Shown: positions 1 to 12,480 of the stretch, piece after piece
Position numbering within the stretch: the stretch's first letter is position 1
How the letters are laid out: each line of letters opens with the position of its first letter
Assembly: GCA_039000515.1 (NCBI GenBank)
Contig: JBCFYV010009882.1
Coordinates: forward strand, 57,714,277 to 57,778,276
DNA from: Timema cristinae
Taxonomy: Eukaryota; Arthropoda; Insecta; Phasmatodea; Timematidae
Length of the DNA: 64,000 nucleotides
Direction: 5' to 3'
The notes under the pieces: model-generated
Told to the model about the DNA's origin: nothing
What the model saw: the letters and a program-made list of their open reading frames with translations, nothing else
The model's database searches: none
Translations under genes and position numbers: made by a program

Positions 1-2
1 AT

Positions 3-56
3 TCTATAGAGGACCTGCTCGAGTTTATTGAGGAGACTGAGCAGATAAGGATATGA
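3..56 (+). CDS. Possible C-terminal end of a protein entering from the left
   Basis: The first codons of the window are open from base 3 and read SIEDLLEFIEETEQIRI followed by TGA. The composition (acidic, helix-like, balanced codons) is unlike the surrounding A+T-rich noise, which suggests the 3' end of a terminal exon whose remainder lies outside the window. I see no poly(A) signal immediately downstream; an ATAAAAATA-type stretch occurs near 640 and an AATAAA near 768. I do not recognise the family. Only 17 residues are visible, so chance is a real alternative. Confidence 0.25.
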   Translation, partial: SIEDLLEFIEETEQIRI

Positions 57-3000
57 ATTATACGATATATTCAATTTATTTACTCAAAGATAGTTTCCAT
101 ATATGAACTATAGGATAGCTTCCTTTAGTTTACAGATGTAATCTATAAGATATATTACATCTAGATAATCGCATAACATGCCTAAACTTTGTTTCATTAT
201 GAGCCTACCTTACGTATAGAGACTCTCTTATAAAGCTGAACATAGAAATTGAGATGGCATTCTTACACTAAAGAAATGAGCTTTTAATGTACCAATTCTA
301 CTCAGATAAGCTGGATATGATATAGCCCGACATACCATTAAGCTATTAAGATAACACATAAAGATAATACCAGGCATAATTCAAACCTCAAATATGTTGA
401 TAACTGGACTGACTGAAATATATAGACAAATGGAAATATTGAATATTCTTTCACGGGACATAGCCAACATATTTACTTAATACAGACTCTACCTTGAACC
501 TGTAGGATCCGCTGTCTGACTAACTTTATTCAGACATATTATGCTGAACCTTATATCAGAATACAAAAGGGATAACTGACGACTCTAGCCGATAAGACGG
601 GTTAAGTTGTTCATTGCCATCATCAAAGGTATGCTCAAAATTTAATAAAAATACACTTATTCCATGACAGTTGACAGTGCATACGAATGGTTTCTTTAAA
701 AAAGAATATATAAATACTTCTACTTACGAGCCTGACGATGTTTACTGGACACCCCAAGTAAATAAATGTATGCTAGGTTAACACACAAAAAAAAACGACA
801 TGATGGTAAACCATTATCGAGTACAATGGACTTAGAGCTAAAACTTTACTTTTGTGGTTAAAGGAGGTAAAGGAAACGTTCAAGGCAAAAGAACTAAAGA
901 ATATCACGTTAAGAACACTCAGTCTAGCAGACTACTGCGGCTATGTGAACAATAAAATCATCATTTTGAGAGAATTGCCTCTTAAAAGATCGGTTAGTCA
1001 TTAATTAATTACCCAAAGGGTTAATCTGTTTACTTTACTCTCTATCTCTCGATGGAAAACGCCATATCATGCCTTGCATTCTTCACACTCTACCATGGCA
1101 CCACTATTCTATACGGAAGATGTCATTGGACTAATCTTAAGAAGAAGAGGAAATTGAAGCTATCATAAGAAAGACTTTCCATATTGGTGTAAGACTTAAA
1201 CTTGAAAAAGACTGTATTTATCAAAATTTAAAAATACTTTTTTCATTAAGAAATAATGTTTAAGCATGTATGTTTAAAAGGTTAACAAACTTGTATACAA
1301 AAACATTTTTCATGGTGAATTGTCTAAACCTACATAGTTAAAGTATGTGTAGGATTAAATAATAAATGCTTTTTTTTACGTGTTAGCTCGTATGATTAAA
1401 CAATGGGATAAATTTAATATAAAACACTTTTTTAAATAAAATAATAATATGTAAGATTAAACCGTATATAAGCTTTAAATGTTCAAGATTATTTATTAAC
1501 TGATAATCACTAGTATTTTTAAATATATAATTGCTAGTACCTCAGATCCAAGGTAATGAATAAAAAATACATTAAGTTTTAGCAATATTTCTGTTACTAA
1601 AAAAATTATCTTACAGGATACTAACTCTACTTACTTATTTTATGGCACTTGTAACTCGAAAGCTCACTGCCGAAATTATAAAATTACGACAACTTTCCCT
1701 ATCTTGAACTTGCTCTAGTCAGTCCACCTCACTACACCCAATCTCTTTTATATTTTTTTAATAGATCTAACTGATTTCAAAATCATATTTTTACATTGAA
1801 AGATAACATGCATATACTAAACAAAGATGGATTTTCCTAGAAATATCCATGATAAAAATAACCAAGCCATTTTCAGTCACGATTTTATTACCTGAATTTC
1901 ACTCAGTTGATCCATCATATATTATATAATATGTTCACACGAATGTCTGTATCCTTCACGTTGTAAATAGGTCAAGATACAATATGTAAGATCCCTTATA
2001 GATTTTATAAATGGAATTTATCCTACTCCTTAACATAAATGATACGGCTGAAAGGATTAAGTGTATTCACCATTGGCGCACGCAAGATTACGGTTTAGAG
2101 GGGGCTATCTTAAATTGTATTTGAGTGTGGAGATACATGTAAAAAAAAAAGTTAGCGAAAAATGTTTGAATAGATTATAGTCCCAACTTAGAGAATAGAC
2201 GAGAGTTTGTAGCGACACCCGACTTTTGTTGGCTAAAGAGCAAACTAGCAAAGTAAATGTATCCGATCACCAACACATTCATGAGTTTAACTAGGCTTAT
2301 TTTAAAATAAATTGTTTTACAGATCAATTTCCTAAATAATAACATACATATACGTCAATGCTTTAATAAAAGTTGTATTCTCGTTCATTATCTTTCTTTA
2401 TTTATTTTGAGCCTCCTTATTCCCTCCTTGGGTAAGCTACTGGTATTCAACAGAGCAGCTATCTCGTCATTTTCCATCACTTTATTCCCAATCGTCAAGA
2501 TAGTTTGTTTTAACCATTGGCGTTGATAGACATGATTAAAATCTCCTACTAGGTAAGGAGGTTTAAAAACCATTATTATAGTCATATTACTACTCATCGA
2601 CACACCATACATTTGTTTACCGATGCAACAATGTTTGCATTTACCTGGTTAAAATCATTAAATGTCTAAAAATATAACTAAATTTATTAGTTCCATACAC
2701 ATTGTATATTATAAAGCAAGGTCATTCCTATTATAACGTTTAATATCTTGAAGAGAAGGAGGGGTAGTAGAACTATTATATTTTCACCTTTTGCACAGAA
2801 AAAACGACTATTTTTAGAAATTTATAATACATTTGTACTCGTTAATAAGATTAATGATTGGAATCGTAGAAGGGATAACAAAACTGCTATCGTTTTGATA
2901 AGTACTCTTGGTCAAATCACAAAGATTTTGATCAATCAGGCTTAATATATTTAATAATTTCATAGAGGAATCTGACATATTTTGTAGCTCATGTGTGGAT

Positions 3001-4060
3001 GGTACCAGAATGACTGGAACACTTTCCTACATTGAGGTGAACACTATTTCTAACCCTAAAACCCAACTAATAGGGTTCAAATACAAAATAAATTAATTAG
3101 TCAACAAAAATAAAAGAATGTGCTAAGCGAGTAAAGACTATAGAGAAAACTGGGCAAGAAATCAATACCTATAACAAGCAATTTTGAGCAATTGCGACGC
3201 TCGTCCCCATGGTCAACCTCAACAATAAATAAATATATAAACATTCCCCTAATTCAATTAACCGCTAACAATTTAGATAGCGTTATACCTAAGGATAAAT
3301 AAGTTTAAAAAAATTAGAGTAAGTAGAAAAGATTTACCAAATGGGTTGTTTATTAGATATTCAAAAAAACAAATGAACAACAATTAATATGAAAAATCCC
3401 AAAAAGGGGAGAAATAATGTATAAAATATTTTGTGATCAAAATAGCATGGTTTCATTAGAGGAACGCATTAAATGTTTTAGTAATCACCATCACTAATTT
3501 ACGTTAACAAAATACAAGTTGGTTGCATATTTGTTAGCTAGAAAGAACAGTATAGAACTCATACATTATATCTCTGCAAAATACTCATGTTCTTTACATA
3601 AACATCAAACTTAATTATATCATTACCATTACATCTCTTTGTCCCGACCAAATGGAAAATATGTTATACCTAGACATAAAACTATCAATTTCTTATATTG
3701 ATTATAAAGTAGAGCAATCCACATTTTAATTGCCAACGCTCAAAAAATTGCCATCAATAAACCAAGTTATTATGGCGGCTATTACTAAACTGAATACTAG
3801 CGCTGATGGTGCCCAATAAGCTAAGTTCATGAGTAAACATTGGAGATAAAACATTAAGATTGTGATAAACTGTATGTCCAAATACATATTATTATTAACA
3901 ACAACACTAGCGTACAATGATTCAAATTCGTTATGATTGAGATAAATTTTAAGTCCAAAAGAAATATTTCTACTAACACCATCACAAGTGCTGGTTTCTA
4001 ATCAGTTCAAAAAATTAAATTCAATAAGCGAAAAAGAATTTTGAAATAAAAATATTACAT
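57..4060. other. A+T-rich non-coding DNA, nothing identified
   Basis: I see no coding region, SINE, LINE or array here. The few short ORFs (for example near 2388-2612, 2748-2945 and 3726-3917) have no family resemblance and fit chance openings in A+T-rich sequence. Short homopolymers are common. Confidence 0.6.
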
Positions 4061-4252
4061 GCCGAAAAAGAATTTTGCTTACATTATTATTAGTTTCCGA
4101 AGCCTTAGCTTCCCCTAGTGATGATCGAAGCCAGTCCAAGAGTGCGTCTCCACCCGCACGATCACTCTTTTATACGATTATAGTAAAGTCCACAGAACAC
4201 GGAATGATGGGATCACGAGGGGAGGAAAACCAAATAAGAAAAAAAAAGGCGC

Positions 4253-4276
4253 GGGGGGGGGGCGGGGGGGGGGGGG
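4253..4276 (+). repeat. Poly-G tract, possible G-quadruplex
   Basis: A run of 10 G, one C and then 13 G follows a run of A. On the plus strand this can supply four or more G-triplets, so it meets the G-quadruplex sequence requirement. It lies about 150 bp upstream of the candidate exon at 4420. Confidence 0.8.
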
Positions 4277-4419
4277 AGGAAATTCTACACGCTTTTAGAC
4301 TGGAGTAGAAACAAAACTGGGCACTGGCGAAGAGTATCGTCTTTTCTACTGAAGTTCTTTGGTCAGGAAATTTTGTAACTTAGCGTTGAATTTGTGCGGC
4401 TTCAGTATTCTTTTGTCAG

Positions 4420-4642
4420 TTGTTGAGTTCGGACGTGTGTAGAATCGATGGGGTGATTGAGTGCGAGCCGGGCCAACGGCAGACGGTGTCCGTGCAATTG
4501 GGTAAGTCAGTTTGTTGTTGACTTGGGTATCGCTGACTTGTGGCTAATGCTACAAATGTTTATTGTTTTCTCAGGTAAGAACAATAAAGGTTACTCAACT
4601 CGGAAACCCAGTACTCGTTACTACTGTCCATTAATCCTCGAG
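4420..4642 (+). CDS. Two candidate coding exons with a 73-bp intron; protein not recognised
   Basis: Candidate exon A is 4420-4501. It follows a good acceptor (TATTCTTTTGTCAG) and ends at a strong donor (TTGG then GTAAGTCAG). The intron 4502-4574 has a branch-like GCTAATG and a pyrimidine-rich acceptor TATTGTTTTCTCAG. Candidate exon B is 4575-4642 and ends at GAG before GTAATG. The frame stays open through the splice junction. Exon A encodes SSDVCRIDGVIECEPGQ and further residues to a glycine codon split by the intron. Exon B begins KNNKGYSTRKPSTRYYCP and ends on a complete codon. Three cysteines in about 50 residues hint at an extracellular or zinc-binding segment, but no domain is recognisable. 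The region is more CpG-rich than its surroundings. An alternative is a non-coding first exon: TCAGTT at 4416 also fits an arthropod initiator. A chance arrangement remains possible. Confidence 0.33.
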
Positions 4643-6119
4643 GTAATGTTATCTTATCCGTTCCTTTGCTATCTCTCTATAAATGAGAATTAATCAATAA
4701 GCCTAGATCAGAGTAGGGTATACCTCCCCTCTTTGAAAGCCATATCATCACTATACACACTTTTTGCTCCATAATAAAATAAAACCAATATTGAATTCAA
4801 TGAAGAACTTATGGCTGATTTCATTAGGAGGATAGGAATGAGTGATGGATACTCTCTTAAATAAGAATACTCTCTTATATCTTAAAAATACATGGAAGTC
4901 GATATATTGCGTGTAGATAGGCCGATAGGCAGCCATTTATAATTCCATTTTGCCTGTGTCACTGCTGGAGAGATGTAGAAGACTACTCAATCGGGATTAA
5001 AGAGACAAAATGAGTTACTATATGGTGGAATATTTTATAATTCCTCGAATCGTATATCACATGTTGTCATGACGTCATTGAGAGTACCTTCCTCACAACT
5101 CACACCAAACACGAAGATTGGTGAATGAGACCTGAAATGAGCAGAATCTGTGCTTTGTCTCTGAAAATGAAGTTTGAAATTGGGCATTATCCTACTACCA
5201 TTTCCAGAAAGAACTATTATCTTCTTATCTTAGTAAGGGCACATAGAAAAATTTAGGTATAATTTAACCGTATGTAAATGGCAATGTTTGAAATATATCT
5301 ATCTCATACAGCAATCATATTGTTACCTCCTTTCTGAAGAGCGGTAATGACGTTTCAAGGTTTTCCTTGAAAAGTAAAAGATTTCACTGCATAATCATGT
5401 TGATAAAGGCAGGTACGTATGGGTACTCTAATAATTTCAATCTACAGAAAGGTAGATATATAACTCGATCATTGTTTATGTAGTTGAGTAAATTAAGACG
5501 GTTCAAATAATCGTTTCTGATATGCATTAATGAAACCTTCCCTCCTTAAAGGCCAAAGACAAAGGCAGATATGAAACAAAAACCAATATTAAATTAAATT
5601 AATCGAGATAAGGCCTACATAAAATAATAAATAACAAAATAATGAAACAAAGCTTTGGTTTTACAGAATAGATGTCTCAACCTGAATGAATTGTCAGTAC
5701 ACACATACTACGTACAAATATAAATCTTGTGATAAACCACATTGACACCATTGCTGGTCAAACAGTTATTTGGTACGCTATCATACATGATAATTGGGAT
5801 TGTTAGCTAATGTCACTGTGACATGAGGTCCTACATTTTTCCCTATGATAACCGAATAAAAGAAAATTATGGCCACAACAAATTAAATATTGCCATATAA
5901 ATAATATGTGCAGCATATAGAGACTGACAATAAATACGGCCTCACGAGCCTAATGTACCAAATTATTAAACCATAAGAACACACTCTTCTTTAAGTGTTG
6001 TAATCAAGAACGTCATCAAGATCCCAAAGCACACTATGGTTCCATAAACTGTTTACCTAGTAAAAATGGTGACGTTGTTCAATGCTAGCCCAGTTAGCTT
6101 GTCCGAAACCATGATGGTA
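4643..6119. other. A+T-rich sequence; one CRE-like octamer
   Basis: No gene or recognised repeat is seen. A perfect TGACGTCA lies at 5070-5077, which is the CREB/ATF consensus. It stands alone, without a CpG-rich context, so function is unproven. Confidence 0.5.
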
Positions 6120-6560
6120 GCAGCGGGACGTGGGTGGGACTTTATTGAGTTTTAGTCGCGCTTACAATCGTGGTGACTGCACTAACCCTGAAGGGACAAG
6201 GGGCTTTGCCTCTTTACCTAGGGGATGTTTCTTATTCGATAATCCTGGAGATGTTCCTACTTGTAGTGGTCCCCGGGTAGCGTCTGAAGAGTTTGAGGTC
6301 TCCACTGGGCAACTCAGGTTGAAAGCTATTCGGAGGGACTTCCTACGAGGGGTTAACACCTTACATGAGATTCCAACCCTTACTTACCAAAGCATGCCGG
6401 CCAGACTGGGGGCAGTTCTCCGTTGTTCATTAATGACAGGGTCGACAGCAGGCACGGGATCGTTGACCCCTAAATAGTCCTCTGCTCATGTAATGTGTGT
6501 GGCTACGCACAAAGGACACAGCTATGAATGGCTAAGGGAGCCTCACAATAAGTATTTACT
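6120..6560. other. GC-rich island, open on both strands, unassigned
   Basis: This block is clearly richer in G+C than its flanks. On the plus strand 6130-6477 is open for 115 codons and contains stretches such as DNPGDVPTCSGPRVASEEF. On the minus strand a strong donor (GTAAGTAAGG, starting at 6387) and a good acceptor (CAAACTCTTCAG, ending at 6284) would define a 104-nt intron. The minus frame that begins DATRGPLQVGTSPGLSNKK after this acceptor runs to a stop near 6162. It could be exons on either strand, a piece of a GC-rich mobile element, or a non-coding RNA gene. I recognise no family, and with both strands open I cannot choose between them. Confidence 0.4.
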
Positions 6561-8519
6561 CTCTAGATAATTGAATACCGAACCCTGACATGACAGGTGT
6601 GTTTCCACTCATGAAAATCTCTTAATTATTAAGGTGTCATACTAGGTACGTAAGAAGAACAGTATTTTAATAGAATTGTTCAAACCCATGTACTGTACAT
6701 ATCTATAAGAGCACTAATTTAACAAGAAAAATGTATTTAAAATTCAAAAGCTAATATTTTATAAAATTCCTACTACGCAGACCAACTAATGAGTACAAAA
6801 AGCTTTGTAAAACAATCATGATTTAACTTTGGTGCGCCTACAAAAGATTATAATTTAGAGTATATATAATAAATCGTATTTTAAACCTGCTTCCAACAGC
6901 AACAAAGACCCAACCAGGTGGATGACATTTCCCTGAAAATACGAGTAAAACTAACAATCAATATTAAGATAATATATAATTGAAATCCAGTATATTCTGA
7001 CACAATTCTCAAACATTGACCATCATGCCAATCTAGTTGCCAGAACCTAATGTTCATTTAACACTAGGAGGTCCAAACACATGTGTATACCTAAAGAGCC
7101 CATTAGCGGACATAATGCCTGCTTCTCATAAACAATATACAGTATGCACCATTTTTTTAAATATATGATTTAGAACATTGTAGAAAACTGTTTGGGAACG
7201 GCTTAGGATTTATTTTTCTCAATACACACATATGTATTTCATACTTGAATCCATATTGAATTAAAATTAATTATATTTTGCATCGTGAAAGACCGTATGT
7301 AATTAAAGGACTTGAAATTCTTAGGAGTCAGTATTTGGAATACATTTTGTAAGAATATAACAGTTTGGCAGCTAATTAAGTACATATGAATATAAAGATA
7401 AAATTAATTAAATAATTGCTTCATACATTTATTTCTTGCTACCTATTTTACATCACGTCGGATTATATAGTTATAACAATTTTATATAATATACAGAGTT
7501 ATACAAATATTGTGCTAGAAATGTAGAATTATGAGGAGCTCAAATATGCATCATCCTATATATAAGGCAATTACAAAAAAGAAATACATTTGTACTAGAA
7601 TCATAGCCGAGAAATGGGATACTTGAAATATACCCAGGCCTCACAGAAGCTACAGATACTGAAGTTAAGTGACTTTTTCGTTGACTGTCGCTGAATATTG
7701 GGAACTGACTGCATTTATTTAGTTTCAACCGTTTGGTTTCTCATACATAAAGTGACCACTTGAATCTTGCACTACTTGTGGCTTTAGATTTTAGCTCTTT
7801 CACCACTGGAAATATACATTTGTGCCAAGAGATTTTCTTACTTGTTACCTCGTGTAAATGATGTAGGCAAAGAGTGTTGCCAGGTCAAGAATGTTGTGGA
7901 AAACGTGTAATTGCCATTTACAAGAAACGATAATTCTCATTTGTCCGTATCTCAACACTTGGGTGGAGCGTGCTCAAAAGAAAGATGTGTTTCAATGTCA
8001 TTCCCTGGTACACAGTTAATGTAATGCATTCGTTAGCCTTGAGGATAGTGATCTAGTCAAACGGGGTTTAGATGTCTTCACAGATTCTGGGATGTCTCTC
8101 CTTGTGCAATTCACTATCCCTAAATTGCTCGTTTCCATTGATTCATTCTCCGTGATAGCTTCAATAATATAAAGAAAATGATCAAAATAATAACTCTCCA
8201 TTTTTTGAGGTATGGTTGTATGAGCTTAAAAAGACCCTTTCTGTTGGGAAATTGTTCGCAGGATACAGCTTGTCTCTCCTGAAATAAAAATAGAATAATC
8301 TGTTCATCGCCGTGCTTCTAAGAACAATAATTGTATTCCCGTTTCATTGCTTCACAATAAAGAGTCATTTCAGTATAAAGCAAAGGCACGTGATAAATAT
8401 TATATCACATTTCTATTAGTATTGCTATTCACTTGTAAGTGCTAATCAGTATATAAAATACTTTTAGTCATTTTTCAAATATATTCTTCTATTCGATATC
8501 TTGTGTCACTTATATAGTC
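6561..8519. other. A+T-rich sequence, nothing identified
   Basis: No supported gene, SINE or tandem array is seen. Short minus-strand ORFs at 7540-7728 and 8016-8201 show no family signature. Confidence 0.55.
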
Positions 8520-10430
8520 ATTCATCACATGTAGGTGGGGTGGTGATAAGAAGGAAAGGACAAGTTTGAGGAAGATTTAGGATAGCATAGGGGGAATGTC
8601 AACCATTATTGGGCAACCTTAACACTAAAGTAGAAAAAATAGAGTAGGATTTAAAAATATATTAAGGAAAGATGAAGAGAGAAACGTGGAATGTAAAAGG
8701 CTGTTGGAGCTATGTGCATGAAACTAAACGAAAGTGGCAAACATCAGGTGTAAGAAGGAAAGAGAAGGCCATTAATTCACTAGATACAGCATGGATGGGG
8801 AGAAAAATTTGGTGAAAGCCTGCTTTCTCGTGGATGAAGAAATGAAAAGGTAGTCTGTAAACATCAAGTTAGCACTATATGTGTACCTAGATATTGAACA
8901 TAGGTTGTTGTTGGTAGATATAAATGGATTGGAATGTAGGAGTAAAGTATTAATGCAAAAAATAAGTTTAATGGTCAGGTAATAAACGGGAGTAGAGAGA
9001 AAATACAAGAATTAAGAATGCTGAGTGTATAAACAAAAGATGAAACAGAAGTAGAATGAAACGATGAGGTTTCTGAGAAAACCTTAAAACCTGAATAATT
9101 AAGGGATAAAAGTAAACTAGAGGAGCATTAATAAATATCAGAAGAGGAGTAAATGGGTACCACATGGAAAAGATGGAGGACACATTAAAGTGGATGAAAC
9201 AAGGAAAAAGCGCTGGGTGTTGATGAACTAAATGTGCAGCTGATAATAGTTGCAAGGGAATCTGGTATACAATGGTTATTCAGGATGACTATTTAGAAAT
9301 AGAAAATCACAAGAAGTCTGAAAGAAGTTAGTTATAAAACCGATTTTCTAGAGAGGAGACTTGTGGAGGTGTATGAATTTTGCAGGAATAACGTTTATGT
9401 GCCACTGTGAAGAAGTATAGGGTAAGATAATGTAAAAGAAAGTAAGAAAGAAAATTAAAGGAAGTTTCATAAAGTAACATAATGGATTTAGTGAAAATAT
9501 GTCAAAAATAGACTTGAATGGTGTTATCAATCAGCATATGGAAAGAAAGTATGAATTTGGGAAGGAATTGTATTGGTATTTATGAATGCGGAAAAAAAAA
9601 ACATTTTAGTTTGGATAGAAATAATGTTTTGAAATAAATTAAGAGTTTGAAGTATAAATAGGAGTTATAATGAGAGTGAAGATCATGTTGTATGAGGTTA
9701 CCATAAGTCGTGCTAAGGCGGTGAAGGGGTATACGGAGTGGTTTAAAATAAAATATGGGGGGACGACGGGGGGAGCTCTCTCATCACTACTATTTGTAAT
9801 AATAATGGATATTGTCATAAATGAAGTGACAAGGAAACTCGGGGAGCAAATAATGAAGTCCATGTTGTTTCTGATCACTTGATGGTATGAGGGGAGAAGG
9901 AAGAGAGAGCACAGGGACCTATACAAGAATGTAATGAGAATGTAAACGAGTGTGGAATGAAATGCATCATGGTAAAGTCTGAATTAATGTTAATGAGAAG
10001 AGAGATGGCAAGGTTTAGTAAGATATAAAGATGGATGGAGTTGATCTGAGAAAGCACGATATATGCGAAGGGTAGGGTGGAAAGAATCTATTAAAAAGAT
10101 GACAGCAGAGGGAGTTATTATATAGGTTTGTAAGAGACTGTCTATGTATAAGAGAAGTGACTTTAAAGTTTAAGTTACCTTTATATATAGAGTTTACATT
10201 TTAGCCATTGTCACATATGCAGCAGAAACATGGACATTGAATATAAGAGAGACTAGGAAGTTTGAGAATATGGGAATGAAATTTGAGTGGAGTATGTTAG
10301 CGGGCACGAGGAGAGATAGCATAAGGAAAGAGAGGGAGTACAGAAGTACATGAGATAGTAAAGAAACAAGACTGAGATGGGATGTAAAGGATACCAAATA
10401 ATGATGGATAGGAATGGATTTTTTCACACT
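8520..10430 (+). mobile_element. Decayed non-LTR retrotransposon (LINE) with reverse transcriptase
   Basis: The plus strand carries a heavily mutated endonuclease/reverse transcriptase polyprotein, readable only by changing frame. Recognisable blocks occur in the expected order. A linker around 9190 reads like KWMKQGKSAG followed by a DELN-type block. A fingers motif around 9370 reads CMNFAGITFMCHC. Around 9540 there is MERKYEFGKEL followed by a degenerate catalytic aspartate block. The clearest block is 9720-9860, with GYTEWFKIKYG, then ALSSLLFVIIMDIVINEV. The FADD-like motif near 9870 is degraded, followed by a KSELMLMRRE-like block. Thumb/C-terminal blocks near 10205 read like TYAAETWTLN and ...AGTRRDSIRKE. 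These are established features of RTE/CR1-like insect LINE reverse transcriptases. Upstream (8520-9100) is probably a remnant of the endonuclease half but is barely readable. Many stops and frameshifts make the copy dead, and no target-site duplication was found. Confidence 0.85.
9670..9882 (+). pseudogene. Palm-domain fragment of LINE reverse transcriptase
   Basis: This is the longest uninterrupted piece of the decayed LINE. It contains the block WFKIKYGGTTGGALSSLLF followed by IIMDIVINEV, which corresponds to the RT region normally reading G-x-x-Q-G-x-x-L-S-P-x-L-F. The glutamine and proline of that motif are replaced, consistent with neutral decay. The frame ends in TGA near the place where the Y/FADD catalytic motif should follow. 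The fragment has no independent function. Confidence 0.8.
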
Positions 10431-10526
10431 TTAAAATATCTTCATTAATTAGGATTGCCAATATTTTCAAATATGAATAAAGGACAATTGCCAATGTCTT
10501 TGCCAAATCATGTGATGCTTTCCATT

Positions 10527-10612
10527 TTAATAATAATGACAGTTAAATTTTACATTTTTAAATCTATAATTATTATAGTTTTATAAATGTAAAGTTTAAC
10601 TGTCGTTATTAA
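10527..10612. repeat. Short hairpin-forming inverted repeat
   Basis: The left arm (about 10527-10562) contains TGACAGTTAAATTTTACAT. The right arm (10581-10612) carries the matching inverse (ATGTAAAGTTTAACTGTCG) with two mismatches. The loop is itself near-palindromic (CTATAATTATTATAG). The whole unit is about 86 bp and could be a miniature hairpin transposon remnant or a transcribed stem-loop. Confidence 0.65.
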
Positions 10613-12480
10613 TCGTATCCATTGAATGGGTAGTAGGACGCATTTCTGAAATAAAAAGTCGTTATTAAATGTTTACTATATTAGTGTAAACATTTTTATG
10701 AGTATTCCAGCTTGTATTTTTTCTTATGAAAGGGGTCCTTTTCATCTAAATTTTGGGAACCCTTGGTCTAGGCTTTGAGGTAATAAGTTTCACAAATAAC
10801 TGGACTTCTGATGATGGTTAATTCGGCAATATAGTTTCTTTACATAAATTAAACCTTCCTCAACCCTTATCTACAACTTAGTTGGTAAAAATCTATATAT
10901 CAAGCTCAAAAACCGAAAACGTTCAATGAGAGGGGAAAAAAAAGCTACCAGAACTGGTTATGGTATTATAGAAACAGCCACAACAAGAAAGTTGTCGTCC
11001 TGATACGCTTTTCGAGAGCTTAAAAGTGTTTTGGCATTTTAAAAAATTGCATACAGTGAAATACGTGCTGTAGCTGTTAAAGAAAATGAACAAAATGTGC
11101 TACCACATTTTTATAATAACGCGGTGCGTCTTGGTCTTTTCTTTATACGGCTACGACGCTATGTCAGAGCAGTATAAGCCAATTTTCAGAAAAGGTAATA
11201 GTAAATAAATACTTTATAATCTTACTAATCTTTTAATCAACAAAACATGTAGCAAAACCCTGATTAAATAAAACGGCAAATCTCGTTTATCCTTGCAAGG
11301 TATATAAAAGTGACACTTAGAGGTTAAGCCGGGTTAGGTTAGGTCAAGCAAAGATAAGTTATTCTTAAAAAACATAATGAACATTTAAATAGAGAAATTC
11401 ATGTTATTACAGTAAGGAAATTAAATTCAATTAATTAAATTATAACTGAATTAAAAGCTTTCTTACTATTACCAAGCTAGGCTAGGTGAGGTTAGGCTAG
11501 TTTTGGTTGGAAACGTAAAGGGATATGGCCAGGAAGTGTTAGGCTATTTTCTTAGTGTCAGAACGCGTTTTGGTCATTTTATTTACAAGTTAATATACGA
11601 ACTTCGTTATGTAGTATTATCTTTTAAATTACAGAATGCGTTATAGTGCTTCAAAAGCAACCAATCCAAAACATTCACGCTGTGGCTGCTACTCTAATTT
11701 CATAACGCGTTTTTATCGTATTTCTTGCTCATTTAGAGTTTTATGTTTTTGAGTTTAAAATATATAAATACCTTAAATAGATAATGAAAAGCAATATAAA
11801 ATATATTGTTAAAATACCTGAAATTCTATGAAAAAGCATTTTATATAAATTACACATTTAATCAAATTAAAAGGTAATCTTTTATAGCTAAATTACATCT
11901 AAACAAAAAAGTTGTAAATAAAACAACTCTGCCTCAGGCCCATACCTGTATGATTCTCTCACTCAAAGATGAGTAAAGATCTCCTAGAACAAGAAGAAAA
12001 ATGTGTTTATGCCCGAGTCAACACGATCTATATATGCACTAGTCCTGATTACCGACTGCCTCTTTCCCACCCCCTAAAATCCAACCAGTGTAACACGCCT
12101 TCAAAGTCTAGCCTATGATTTGTTCGTTCATTAGGCCATGCAGCCAGCCAAACGATGCTATCTTACTCTGCACAAGTGAACTGATTGATGTGCTAGGAGG
12201 CTAGCCTTCTAATGAGTGTTTGGATTCAATGGAGGCCAACTTTCAAACATTTCACTTCTATTTGGACATACACTCACACTGGTCTTGGGGTGATATACAT
12301 CAACAATCAAATTTATTAATTGAATAAATTCGATTCTTCAAGAAGTGCTAACAAATAAACCAAATCCCCTTATTTTTTATTCCTACATACCCTCCCCGAC
12401 AGTGTCAACTTTTTAAATGGAAAGTAAAAATTTTACCATATTTATTATGGTGGGTTTGTTTTAAACCGAAATCCGTTCCT
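10613..12480. other. Non-coding stretch with short TTAGG-like tracts
   Basis: No gene is seen. GGTTAGGTTAGG at 11332-11343 and degenerate CTAGG/TTAGG runs at 11475-11510 resemble the insect-type telomeric unit scattered at interstitial sites. The motif AACGCG recurs near 11119, 11563 and 11704, twice followed closely by TTGGTC, within two weakly similar blocks about 600 bp apart. Function is unknown. Confidence 0.5.

Noticed and set aside
4094..4186. Possible exon reading SEALASPSDDRSQSKSASPP
   Set aside because: It has an acceptor-like ATTATTATTAG but only a weak donor (ATA before GTAAAG) and low-complexity composition, so I did not call it. It could be an upstream exon of the 4420 candidate.
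11332..11510. Telomere
   Set aside because: Only two adjacent TTAGG units and some degenerate ones are present, so this is interstitial sequence and not a telomeric array.
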